A stretch of 64,000 nt of DNA, from NCBI GenBank assembly GCA_023014335.1, contig JAECYW010000003.1:992001-1056000 (forward strand), in the 5' to 3' direction. A program made the translations under genes and the position numbers. This document shows, piece by piece, positions 43,111 to 54,524 of this stretch. A model generated the notes under the pieces. It was not told the origin of the DNA and did no database searches. It saw nothing but the letters and a program-made list of their open reading frames with translations. Numbering within the stretch: the first letter of the stretch is position 1; each line of letters starts with the position of its first letter. Source of the DNA: Galerina marginata. Its lineage: Eukaryota > Basidiomycota > Agaricomycetes > Agaricales > Galerinaceae.

Positions 43111-45698
43111 TCACTGCATCATGGGCAGTGGAGCTGCCGGTGAATCGGAAATTTCTGCAGCAGTCAACTGCGGTTGTGAGTCCTCTGGGAAAGTTGCTTC
43201 AATCACTTGGGCTTTTGGTCCGGTGGGAAGGTCATCGTCAAGGAAGGCCCACCATCTCTTGCTGAATGTGTCAACGTTATCAAGAGTTCGATGGTCTAAG
43301 TCGCTTCCTGCGAACTGGCCCTCGAGGAACCTGCTGACACCGGGGAATTTTTCCTTGTACCTGCGCATGGTTGCTTTAACAATGCTTCCAGCGTCACCGA
43401 GAGGGCCTGTTGAGAATCGCCTCCACGCAGTCAAATATCGCACATAGATGGCAGAGACGTAGAAGAAATACGACATCACTGGCGAGACCGCATCTTCAGA
43501 ATTAACTGGCACTGGCCGTGATATGGAGTCGTTGAGTTGTTCGTCTATAAAAACGAGGATGGTTCTGTAGGCTTCACAGACGTCAATTTCCTCCCCCATT
43601 GCTGTATCGGATGGGGAATAGAACATAGAATCATTGACTGCGTCGTTGGAAAACGTGGCCAATTCATTCAAGAAATAAATAATGCCACAATGGGCGTGCA
43701 GAAATCCTGGGCCAGTCTGCAAGTCTCCGCTAGCTGCATATTTGAAAAACTTCATCAGAATATGGCTGTATTGCCACCAAAGCACTGGGGGTAATCAGAT
43801 ATCATTACATATGGAGGGTCCTAACCTGAGGACAGCCACTCACATTCGTTTGATTCGATGGCCAGGGGACTATTTAATTGGAGATGATCAGGAAGGGGCC
43901 ATAACCTGATTATAGACTTGAAGTCGTTCGAGGAAATAGGATTGATAGGCTGTGTTTTGCCCCAACAGTTGGCCAATAGGATATCGAGCTCGGTCAGGTG
44001 CTTGGAGAGGGACTGGGCGCGTGTGTCGAATATGTTGTTACAGGTGACAAATAGCTTCAAGTTCTGGCAGTGGATTTCCCTCATAGTTGACCACTCATCA
44101 TAATCAATGAACTGGTATTCATCCCTATAATCCATAAATTCTGAGCTCTTCCAAAGGGCGTAAAAGAACCGATTCCGACGATGGAGATGTTCTTTCCGAC
44201 GCTTTGCATAAATAGCTCCCCATTCCACGACCAATTTGGAGAGCTCAGAAAAAGTGTGGTAAATCGCAAAAACATGTGAGGGGTCAGTATTTGAGAGGCT
44301 GGTTCTACGAACAGCTTCTTGAATTGCTTGTATGCTGTCGAACAGGGGAAGACTCGGAATTTTTTCTTTGCGTAGACGATGCTTGTTTAAGCCGGGAGTT
44401 TGATCATGCAAGCCATTGGCACAGGCGTCCCGAAGCAATAACCAATTAGAGTCAAAGTCTACCCATTTTTTTGTTCTCCAGGTAGGCAGTATCAGAGCAA
44501 CGACATGGTGATCCTCTGTCTCAGGCTGTTGGCGGTCGGAGTTGTGGCTATTGTGGTTAATCTCTAGACCCTCGTCCATGGGAGTGTCTTGGTACTCGAT
44601 ATCCTCAGGTGTGGACCTGAACTGTTTGTTCAGCCAGTAAGAAATGGAAATAAAGAGAGAGCGGAGGTATTGAATGGCGCCATTGAGCGTGAAATATAGA
44701 TATTGACAGGTGGGACGAAGTGCTGGAAAGAGATGATGGAACGGATAAAAGCCAAAGGCTAAAAATGCACGAAACACATGGGATTGGGGAGATTTGTACG
44801 GGCATTGTGATGGTACCTTTGAGAGGTCTCGCACGAAAAGGAACGGGAGATAAAGGTAGAGGCCTTGTAGTGTCGGAAGTGCAGTGGTCGCCGCAAGGAA
44901 GAGCAAGGTCAGTCCTATGACGACTGAAACAGGAATTGCAACGTTATTGTCAAGTGCGAGAAGGAAGTCAACGACTCCGATAAGGAAAAGTGCCAGCGCT
45001 GCTTGGAGGAGAAGAGGTAGAGCAGTGAAAATCTTCCATACGTACCACTTTTCCATGCTTTCGCACCGCATTCGGAATACCGCAAGGGACTGCTTCGGTG
45101 TGAGTCCGGGATAGGATTGGTATTCCCTCAACCATTGAAGCGCAATTATCCCGACGAGCACGGTTGTCAGACTGAGAATGAGGCTGAGAAACCATAAAAT
45201 GTTTATTCGGATGGAAGAAGGGGAAGGGGAAAAGGAGCCTGCACTCTTGATAGGAGATACCTCATTGAGGGGATCGTCGAGGCGGTTCGCCATGCGAGAT
45301 AGAAGGTCGATGACCGCACTGTTGGGATCCTGCTGAAGAGTCTTGTATGATTCAATGACGAAAGCTGTAACGACAGCGGAGAATAAGCCAGCCTAGCGCG
45401 AAACTAATGAATATGAATTATGAATTCTGAAGTATAAACGCACAAAAATCAAGAGGTTGTTCACTTCTTCCTTCCAGCCTTGACATCGAATCTTGTCCTC
45501 ATCCATAAGAGGTTTCAAGAGAATGCCCCAAGGGTCACTGTCAGGTTTTGGTGGTGCATATGTAAATTCAAAATCGTAGTCATAAAGATTCCAGACTTCT
45601 GGGGATTTCTTCTGCTCGATTTGAGGGCTCAATAGTATCCAGAATGAGAGGCGACAGCTAATCACCTTTGTTTGAGGACCTTGTTCGGGTTCTGCCAT
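43111..45698 (-). CDS. DUF6535 family membrane protein, copy C
   Basis: Model (minus strand): 45698..45666, 45611..45444, 45392..43844, 43784..43111; 807 aa, introns 54, 51 and 59 nt. Exon 1 encodes MAEPEQGPQTK. Four helices lie at the start of exon 3, after WKEEVNNLLIF; between helices 2 and 3 comes YPGLTPKQSLAVFRMR. The soluble part has WLLLRDACANGLHDQ and FSKRWWAFLDDDLPTGP. Odd: the tail ends ISDSPAAPLPMMQ at 43111, but another frame just past the break encodes the expected ending (STAHDAVIAVE stop), so a deletion of part of the tail has shifted the frame. The core is intact. Tail-to-tail with the PLAC8 relic at 42 kb. Confidence 0.88.
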
Positions 45699-45834
45699 GG
45701 TGTTGTCTGGGTGAGCACTGAGCGAGGGTCCTTTGCGCGTCGATGGCTCAGAAGAAGAAGCGGATATGCTTGAGAATCCCTCGCCTATCTATTGCATTGC
45801 TTTCCTTATGCCGAAAGTGCATCCCTTCAACGAA

Positions 45835-46146
45835 TCAAACCTTATGGCATTTGCTCCGGCCCAAACATAGAACGAACATCGAATGGACATAAGGTGTGAT
45901 TGCACCAACCACGAGGCGCCCCAGCCAGACGGCACAACTTGTGAGTGCACAGAGCCAAAGGACACTACTGAGGGCTGTCAACTTGAAGGTTCTAAGAATT
46001 AACTTGCAGACACAGATCCGCACGGCAAAGCACCTGGTCAGGAGAATTACGAGCTCCAGATTGAAGAAAACGAAGACTGAAAAGTGAACCAGGAAGCCGA
46101 ATAAAAACCGTGAACTGTCCATGTCAGACTTGAACCGAATGATCAT
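45835..46146 (-). pseudogene. Membrane-protein ORF upstream of DUF6535 copy C
   Basis: 103-codon frame with hydrophobic runs (FSVFVFFNLELVILLTRCFA; SSVLWLCALTSCAVWLG). It resembles the ORF at 60496-60966 and lies at the same spacing (about 140 bp) before the DUF6535 start. Same strand. Probably a remnant of a multi-pass neighbour gene copied along with the block. Confidence 0.5.
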
Positions 46147-46359
46147 GAAGGTGGGCCGATGACAGTCGCTTCAAGGAGAAGCTTCGCCGTGACTCTTCCG
46201 CAGGTCGGTGGTTACGTAATCCAAATACCCATTTTCACCTTTTCAGCGTCTTCGGCGTCAGCCCCCCTCTCTCTGGCTGTCATGGCTCTAAATCACGGTT
46301 CAAGAAAGAGGTGTACACAGTACATTTATAAACTTGTTGCACTTTTACCATATTCCGAC

Positions 46360-46796
46360 GATTTCTATATCGTTTAGTCTGCCTTCGCAAACCTTGACAA
46401 GCGACGTTTATCTGTTCGTTCCTGTTGCTTTCTTCTCTTTGACATATCAAACATTCATTGGAGGACATTTGGAGGAGCTGGCCGCATAAGAGGAGCTCAA
46501 GAGGAGCTATTTTACTCCGACGAACATTCTGGATAATGTGTTGAATCATCGAGATTAGCATGCTGTAAAGGACTTATGTGAGCACCGTGTCTCTCTGGGA
46601 CTTCCTTAACGGGGTCTGACTTTCATCATTATTCTTCAGACCAAGTATGAGAGAAATCTCTAGCCGCTGAAATCTGGGCGCTGGAAGAACTCGAGGAATC
46701 GCAAATCTCCCACTCTCACCAACTTCAGGAACAAGGACGCCATTTATTCCTCGAGACGCTGCGCAGCCATGTCAATTGACATGGGCTACGCGCTCC
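46360..46796 (+). pseudogene. Decayed fragment, homologous to 55.56-56.07 kb
   Basis: Shared stretches CGACGATTTCTAT (46366 and 55557) and CCTCGAGACGCTGCGCAGCC (about 46752), the latter encoding LFLETLRSHV here and IFLETLRGHV near 56030. A helical, charged segment (AEIWALEELEESQISHSHQL) precedes it. The parent gene is not recognised. Confidence 0.4.
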
Positions 46797-49359
46797 CTAG
46801 GTATTCTGATATACCAGCTGCAGCTGGTTGCGAACTGGGATTTTTGGTCTAGTTGGAAGGTCATCATCGAGGAAGGCCCACCATCTCTTGCTGAATCTGA
46901 CAATGTTAGAATCAAATGTTCTATAGTCCAATTCTTCTCCCGCGAACTGGTCCTCAAGGAACTTGCTAATTCCCGAGATTTTTTCTTTGTACTGGCGCAT
47001 TGTTTGTAAAACATGATTTACATTGTCGCCGAGTAAGTCTTCTGAGAACGAATAGCTCATCAGGAATTGCACGTAAATGGCAGAGACGTAGAAGAAATAC
47101 GACATCTCTCGTAAGACGGTGCCATCTGAATTAACTGTCGCCAGTAATATCGATTCGTCGAGTTGTATGCCAATAAAGACGAAGATGTCTCGGTAGGCTA
47201 CACGGAGGTCAATTTCCTCTCTGACTTCTGTATCTGGTGTGGGAGGGAGCACAGAATTATTCATCGCCCAAACAGTAACCTCAGCTGCTCGCCGCAGGAG
47301 ATGAACAACACCATAATGGGCATGCAGAACGTCTGGACCAGTTGGGAGGTTTACGCGAGCTGCAAATCTAAAAAACCTCATCAGAACATGGCTGTATTGC
47401 CAACAAAGTGCTGGGGGGAATCAGACATCAGTACATATCGAGAGTCCAGACCTGAGGACAGCCACTCACTTTCGTCCACCTCTGCGTAAAGATGTAATTG
47501 GAGATGAAAGGGATAGGAGGGTGACGAATGCGAGGAGATAAGATTAATTCGGTGCGTTTCACTCCAATAATCGGCCAATATGATATCGAGCTCGGTGAGA
47601 TGCCTAGCGACGGGTTGGGCTAATGGGTTGAAGATATTGCTTGTGGAGACAAATAACTTCACGTTCTGGCAGTGCAAATTCCTCAAGTTTCCATCCAGAC
47701 CATCATCGATGAACCGATATTCAGCTTCATAATCCAAGAGTTCTGACCTCTTCCAAAGGGCGTAAAAGAACCGATTCCGACGATGGAAATGTTCTGTCAC
47801 TCCGTAAGAAACTCGCCACCCCAAAATCGATTTGGAAAGCTCAGAAAAAGTGTGGTATATCGCAGAAACATGTGAGGGATCAGTATGAGAGAGGTCGGTT
47901 CTATGCATGGCTTCCTGAATAGCTTGTACGCTGTCAAACAGGGGCAAAACCTTTTCAGAGTCCAGACGATGTTGGTTCAAGCCAGACTCGTGATCACGCA
48001 CGCCGTTGGCACATGCATCCCGAAGCAATAGCCAGGCTGAATCAAAGTCTACCCATCTTTTTGTTCTCCCGGTGGACAATATCAGAGAAACGACGTGGTG
48101 ATCCTCCGTCTGTGTGCCCTTGGAGTTATCGCTATTGTCGTCGATCTCTAGACCCTCGACAACGGGGTTGTCTTGGTGTTCGATATCCCCAGCTGTGGAC
48201 CTCGACCGTTTGGCCAGCCATTGATAAATGGAAGTGAAGATAATGTGGAGGTACTGATTGGCATCCTTGAGCATGGAGGAGAGATATTGACGGGTTAGTC
48301 GAAGTGCTTGAAAGACCGAGTAGAAGTACTGAATGGCGTCATTGAGAGTGGAATGGAGATATCGGCAGGCGGGACGAACTGCTGGAAAAAGACGGTGACA
48401 AACATAAAAGGCAAAGGAAAAGAAAGCACGAAAGACATGGGATTGGGGGGATTTGTACGGGCACTGCGATGGCTCTTTCGAGAGGTCTCGCACAAAAAGG
48501 AAGGGGAAATAAAGGTATAAGCCTTGCAGCATCGGAAGTGCAGTGGTTGCCGCAAGGAAGAGCAAGGTCAGTCCTATAACGACCGAAACAGAAATTGCGA
48601 CCTTATCGTCAAGTGCGAGGAGGAAGTCGACGACTCCAATAAGGAAAAGGGCCAGCGCTGCCTGAAGGAGAAGAGGGAGAGCGGTGAGAGTCTTCCATAC
48701 ATACCACTTTTCCATCCCTTCGGACCGCATTCGGAATACCGCCAGGGACTGCTTTGGTGTGAGTCCGGGATACGACTGGTATTCCCTCAACCACTGGAGC
48801 GTGATTATGCCGACGAGCACGGTTGTCAGGCTGAGAATAAGACTGAGAAACCATAAAATGTTGATTCGGATGGAAGAAGCAGCAGGAGAGAACGAGGCGG
48901 CACTCGCGATAGGCGACACGTCATTGAGGGGATTGTCGAGGCGACTCGCGATGTGAGAGAGAAGGTCGACAATTGCGTTGTTGGGGTCCGGCTGCAGTGT
49001 TTTGTACGATTCAATGACGAAAGCCGTAACGACAGCTGAAAATAAGCCAGCCTGGCGCGAACCTGATGAATATGAATCACGAATTCTGAAGGGTATACAT
49101 ACAAAAATCAAGAGGTTATTCACTTCTTCTTTCCATGCTTCACACCGAATCTTGTCCTCATCCATAAGAGGTTTCAAGAGAATGCTCCATGGGTCGCCGT
49201 CAGGTTTTGGCGGAGCGTATGTAAATTCGAAATCATCGTCGGTGATGTCCCAAGCTTTTGCAGTTTTCTTCTAATGTATTTGGCGATTCAATCATCCGCA
49301 TAGAATAAAATACGGCAGTTCATCACCTTTTGCTGAGGAATTTTTCCAGGCTCTGCCAT
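46797..49359 (-). CDS. DUF6535 family membrane protein, copy D
   Basis: Model (minus strand): 49359..49327, 49270..49103, 49051..47470, 47410..46797; 798 aa, introns 56, 51 and 59 nt. Exon 1 encodes MAEPGKIPQQK. The frame also stays open across introns 2 and 3, but the splice sites and paralogs show they are introns. Four helices as in the other copies (ILWFLSLILSLTTVLVGI; ALPLLLQAALALFLIGVVDF; SVVIGLTLLFLAATTAL). A duplicated 15-25 residue stretch (LRLTRQYLSSMLKDANQYLH against CRYLHSTLNDAIQYFYSV) makes the loop after helix 4 longer than in paralogs. The tail is short and unlike the others (RNQLQLVYQNT), so the C-terminal about 45 residues have been replaced. No PLAC8 relic was found beside this copy. 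Confidence 0.88.
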
Positions 49360-49479
49360 GGTGTTGTCTGGGCGAGTGAGAAACCTTTGCGGTGTTGAGA
49401 GTTAAAGAGAAAGAAGCGGATACGCATGGAAGTGCCTCGCATTTACCACTGGGCGTTCCTCATGCCAGAACATGAGTTG

Positions 49480-50060
49480 CGATTGCACAGCACATGAGAT
49501 GCCGCAGCCAGACCAGGAGGTTCGTCTTATGAGTAAGGACAACTACAGGAGACGATTGAAGGCGATAATAAAGAAACAGAGTCGCAGAAATAGAGCCCCA
49601 CGCAAAAAATCCTTGGTTCGGCCAAAATCTCAGCTTCAGTCAACCATGAGCCTATGAACTATCAGACTTGAATAGCACAGATTACAATGAGAATGGGCTC
49701 ACAGTTACCTAACGATCGCTTGCCAAACTGATGATCGAGACCATGTAACTCGTTATTGGAATACTTGTCGTTCAACCAGAACATCATGGACCATCAAAGA
49801 ACCAATCCCAGTCACAGACGTCAAATTTAACATAAGCACCCCGAAGTGGCAACAGATTACAGAAAATGACGAAGCCAACGATATAGAGCACAACAGAACA
49901 CGAGTACCATAGCAATCACATATGAAGCAGTGGTGGCAGAGAACGAACGATGAGGCGCCCGAAGGAGGGAAGTTGATACGATCAGTGGCTGTGCATAGCA
50001 ATATGTGTCTCCTGAACGCGCTGAGTCGCTGGCCCACTTCGCCGACAACGTACTCAGCAT
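49480..50060 (-). pseudogene. Membrane-protein relic upstream of DUF6535 copy D
   Basis: GCCGCAGCCAGACC (49502) and the pair AATCCCAGTCACAGAC / GCAGTGGTGG recur at 54.7-54.9 and 60.5-60.8 kb. Minus-strand pieces read as hydrophobic segments (VIAMVLVFCCALY) and CDWDWF, also found as CDWDQF at 54.84 kb. Frames are broken. Confidence 0.45.
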
Positions 50061-50124
50061 CTCTAGAGGAAATCGACGTACACCAGAGTATATCTCTACC
50101 TCAAGCTCTGGCCTCTACCCGTAT

Positions 50125-51725
50125 TCACGTCCTGCATCTCCAGACCTGCACACCAACGTCGGCGGCGAGTAATCCACCTGCAGCGTCCTTGTCCAACCCT
50201 CCCCGGGCCACAGCCGTTGTGATTCTTACTGCGTTTTCTCTGAAGAATAACGCGAATATCTTGGACAAAATACATAACCCTAGGTCCTTCTATCCAACCG
50301 TGCAGGACGAAGCTCCAAGTCTCCAACTCAACCGCTAGTCCGTCGCATGCTGACCTCACAGAGGCTCCAATTTTGATTCCACCCATGACACCCTCGGTTC
50401 TGGACGCTAAACGAAGGGGAAAAGGAGAGGGAGACCTCGTGGTGAGGTCGATGCGGACTGGTCGTCTGCGAGGGTACCGACGAGTGGCTCAACGGCGACT
50501 GCGTTCTTCGGGAGCCTCAAGCTTCGTCGGTTGTGCTTATGCTCTTTCTTTCTTCTCGTGATCCACCCTGACCTGAAATCCTTGTTTGTTCAGCAGGAGC
50601 ACCATGGACCATGGCCTGGCGTCGAATTGGCTTTTGGATCCTCGATAGGAAGGAGAAGCACTGGCGATGTCCTACGTCCTTTGAACTCTGCTCAGAACCA
50701 GAACCAGCATCGGTGTCGGCGTCATGAGCATAAGCATGAGCACGAGCACCTGCACGGATGCGTGGGGGTATCGAGGGTGCAGTAGGGTCGAGCCCAAGGC
50801 CAAGAACAAGCTCAAGCACGACCACGAGCACAAGTACGGGCAGGAGTACAAGCAGGGGCACAAGCAGGATTAGCACCTAGGCGCAAGTAGCAGCACAGCT
50901 GCAACCAGTTCAAGCTCAAGCTCAGCCGTAACCACCTCCCCGATCCCACTCCCTCCTGCTGGAACCAGCGCCGGTATAGTCACTCTGGACATGCCCACGC
51001 CCACGCCCACCTCATCTAGAGCCCAAACGACAGTTCAGGGACGGGAATAGTGACAAGGAAGCCGCAACGCGCCCGGGATCCCGTTCAGCACCGACGGCAA
51101 GCGGGACTGGATCACGGATTCATGTCTTTTTTGCGAGCATGTTGTGGGCGTTTGTGAGTTTTTCTCTTCTTCATCTTGCTCGTTTCTTTCTTTTATCTCT
51201 TCGACAGCGATCTTGATTTTTTTTCTTGTCTCTCTTCAACGGCGATAACAATGCTAATCATGGTTTCTGTTCTTTTTCATTCATCCAGTTATTTAAATAG
51301 GGTGCTCGGCGCTCTGGCACCCCTCTGTGTGTACAAGAGGAACCAAGCGCGCCAGGAGCAGCTCTCCTCACCCAGCTCTCCTCACCCTTGCCTTTTCCCT
51401 CGTCTGGGCCCGAAACTTCCAAGGCGCACCCCAACCCCGACACTGGGACGTATACAGCCTCCGGCGGGTGTTCAGACGACTGCGCGGTCCACGCGTACTT
51501 GACGGTGTTCTTTTTTTTTGCGTGGGCGATCCAGGTAGGTGATTAATCACCCTCCTCCTTCTTTTCTTCTTATCACCCGCATCCTATCACCACCCTTGGA
51601 TAAAAACGCTAATCAGATTTAAATCACACTCACAGGTCCTCCCGCACCTTTATAACGTGCCGCTACCTGGATCATCGAAGACTGCGTCTCTACTGTCTTT
51701 TGCACGCCCACAGCAACGAGCACAT
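50125..51725 (+). pseudogene. Long PLAC8 gene copy 4, decayed
   Basis: Order matches copy 3: upstream segment (CTGCATCTCCAGACC, 50140), exon-1 remnants (50.30-50.52 kb), exon-2 end with GACTGGATCACGGATT (about 51105), exon 3 start GGGTGCTCGGCGCTCTGGCA (51300) and its end GCGTGGGCGATCCAG (51518), exon 4 from about 51637. Exon 4 is frameshifted (CGCACCTTTATAACGTGCCG) and breaks off after TTTTGCACGCC. Tail-to-tail with DUF6535 copy E, only about 0.2 kb away. Confidence 0.75.
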
Positions 51726-51915
51726 TGAAATTCGACTTTCCGAACAGACTGAAAAATATTGTACAAAACAATTGTTACACTAGTTGTATTTAGGTGGCTA
51801 TCTACGTGCAAATAATTTGAAATCGTCGGGAGTTACCGTTTCTGCTCAGCCCTGTCTCATGGCCTAAAGGCGAACGTGCCGACGAAACGGGGTACATAGA
51901 GGAATGATGGGTGTG

Positions 51916-54524
51916 CTAGTCCATAGAAATCACGGCATCGTTAGCAGCGGAGGTGCCGACAGCTTGATTACCCTCGTCGCCTTCGAAAGCTTCGGGAGGA
52001 CCGGTGTGTAAATTAGAAATTTCTGCGACCGTCAACTGAGGCTGTAATTCCTCTTGGGGAGTTGCTTTAAGTAGCGGATTTGGTCCAGTGGGAAGGTCAT
52101 CGTCGAGGAAGTCCCACCATTCCTTGCTAAATCTAACAAGATAACTCTGAGTTCGAATGTCATAATCGTTTCCTGCGAACTGGCCCTCGAGGAACCTGTT
52201 AACTCCTGGAAATTTTTCCTTGTACCGCCGCATGCTTGGTAGCGCTATGTTTCCAATGTCAAGGAGCGAGGCTTCTGCGTAAATATTGACGTCCTTCAGG
52301 AACCGCACATAGATGGCAGAGATGTAAAAGAAATAAGACATCTCTGGCAGGAACCCGTCATCTGAATTAAGTGGCACTGGCAGTGATATAGAGCGATTGA
52401 GTTGTTCGCCTATAAAAATAGAGATAGCTCGGTAGGCTTCATGGAGGTCAATTTCGTCTCCGACTGCCTTATCTGATGTGGGATAGTGCACAGAGCCCTC
52501 CATAGCCCAACGAGCAACCCAAGCCGCCTGCTCCAAGAATTCAACAACACCATGATGGACATGCAGAAATTTGGGACCAGTCTCCAGGTTTTCGTCGGCT
52601 GCGTATTTGAAGAACTTCATCAAAACATGGCTGAATTGCCACTGTGACTCTGCTGGTAATCTGATGTCAGTACATACTGGGGGAGCCAAACCTAAGGGCA
52701 GTCACTCACTTTCGTTCAACTGAACAAGGGGCTCTGGTTGGAGATGAAGAGGAAGAGGAGGTAATGAATTCGAGGCGATAAGATTCACGGAATGCGTTTC
52801 TCCCCAACAGTTGGCCAATAGGATATCGAGCTCGGTAAGGTGATTAGAGAGGGACTGGGACAGCGTGTTGAAGATGTTACTGGTGAGAAATAATTTCATG
52901 TTCTGGCAGTGCAAATTCTTTATATTTTCCGGCCAACCATGAGTAATGAGCTGATATTCATCTTCATAATTGAAGAACTCTGAATCCTTCCAAAGGGCGT
53001 AAAAAAACCGATTCTGACGATGGAGGACCCCTGTTCCTGTGTAAGAGTTTGGCCACCCTACAGTTAACTTAGAAAGCTCAGAGAAAGTGTGGTATATCGC
53101 AGAGATATACGACGCTTCAGTATGAGAGCGGTTAGTTCTATGTATGGTGTCCAGGATAGCTTGTACACTGTCGAACAGGGGCAGGATTTTTTGTGAGGAT
53201 AGACGATGCTCGTTCAAGCCAAAATTCTGATCATGCATGCCGTTGGCACAGGCGTCCCGAAGCAATAACCATGCAGAATCAAAGTCTACCCATTTTTTGG
53301 TTCTCCAGGTAGGCAGTATCAGAGGAACGACATGGTGATCGTCTATCTGTTGTTCCTCGAAGTCGCGGCTATTGCTGCGAATCTGTAGACCCTCGTTCAT
53401 GAGGCTGTCTTGGTACTCAATATCCCCAGGTGTAGACCTGGACGATTTGGCCAGCCGTTGAGAAATGGAATTGAAGACAGAGTAAAGGTAATGAATGGCA
53501 TCCCTGAAGGTAGAATCGAGATATTGACAGATGGAACGAAGTCCTGGAAAGAGATGGTGGGACAAATAAAACCCCAAGGAAAAAATGGCACGAAAGACAT
53601 GGGATTGAGGTGATTTGTACGGGCATTGCGATGGTTCCTTCGAGAGGTCTCGCACGAAAATAAAGGGTAGATATAGATAGAGGCCTTGCAGCGTCGGAAG
53701 CGCAGTAGTTGCGGCAAGGAAGAGTAAAGTTAGTCCTATGACGACTGAAACAGGAACTGCGACCTTATTGTCAAGTGCGAGGAGGAAGTCGACGACTCCA
53801 AGAAGGAAAAGAGCCAGCGCCGCTTGAAGGAGCAGAGGGAGAGCAGTGAAAATCTTCCATACATACCACTTCTCCATGCCTTCGGACCGCATTCGGAATA
53901 CCGCGAGAGATTGCTTGGGTGTGAGTCCGGGATATGATTGGTATTCCCTCAGCCATTGAAGCGTGATTATCCCGACGAGCACGGTCGTAAGGCTGAGAAT
54001 AAGGCTGAGAAACCACAAAACGTTGACACGGATGGAAGAAGGAGGAAGTGAAAACGAGTCGGCACTCTTGACAGGAGACACCTCGTTAACAGGACTGTCG
54101 CGGCGGGTCGTGATGTGAGATAGAAGGTCAATGATCGCACTGTTGGGGTCCGGTTGAAGAGTCTTGTACGACTCAATGACGAAAGCTGTAACGACAGCCG
54201 AGAACAAGCCAGCCTAGCGCGAGTTTGATGAATATGAATTATGAACTGTAAACGGCAAACGCACGAAGATCAAGAGGTTGTTTACTTCTTCCTTCCATGC
54301 TTCACATCGAATCTTGTCCTCTTCCATAAGAGGTTTTAAGAGCACGTTCCATGGGTCGCCGTCAGGTTTTGGTGGAGCATATGTGAATTCAAAATTTTCG
54401 TCGTGAATATTCCAAACTTTTGGAGTTTTCTTCTGCTCGATTTGGTGATTCAGTCGTCCGCATAGAATAATGAGTTACGACAACTACTCACCTTTTGCTG
54501 AGGTATTTGTCCAGCTGCTGCCAT
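51916..54524 (-). CDS. DUF6535 family membrane protein, copy E (best preserved)
   Basis: Model (minus strand): 54524..54492, 54432..54265, 54213..52710, 52652..51916; 813 aa, introns 59, 51 and 57 nt. Exon 1 encodes MAAAGQIPQQK. The DUF6535 part covers about residues 25-240: DPWNVLLKPLMEEDK, WKEEVNNLLIF, helix 1 AGLFSAVVTAFVIESY (68-83), helix 2 around 132-152, helix 3 around 189-210, helix 4 around 217-240. The C-terminal part is soluble, with WLLLRDACANGMHDQ, FSKEWWDFLDDDLPTGP and the complete tail ending AANDAVISMD. No stop or frameshift. It serves as the reference for the array: copies A, B, C and D each depart from it by a stop or a changed tail. Function unknown; an intracellular membrane location is inferred from the helices. 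Confidence 0.9.

Noticed and set aside
47381..49177. Single 598-aa ORF in DUF6535 copy D, reading straight through two introns
   Set aside because: Intron 2 and intron 3 happen to lack stops; all five paralogs splice at the same places and the read-through residues are not conserved.
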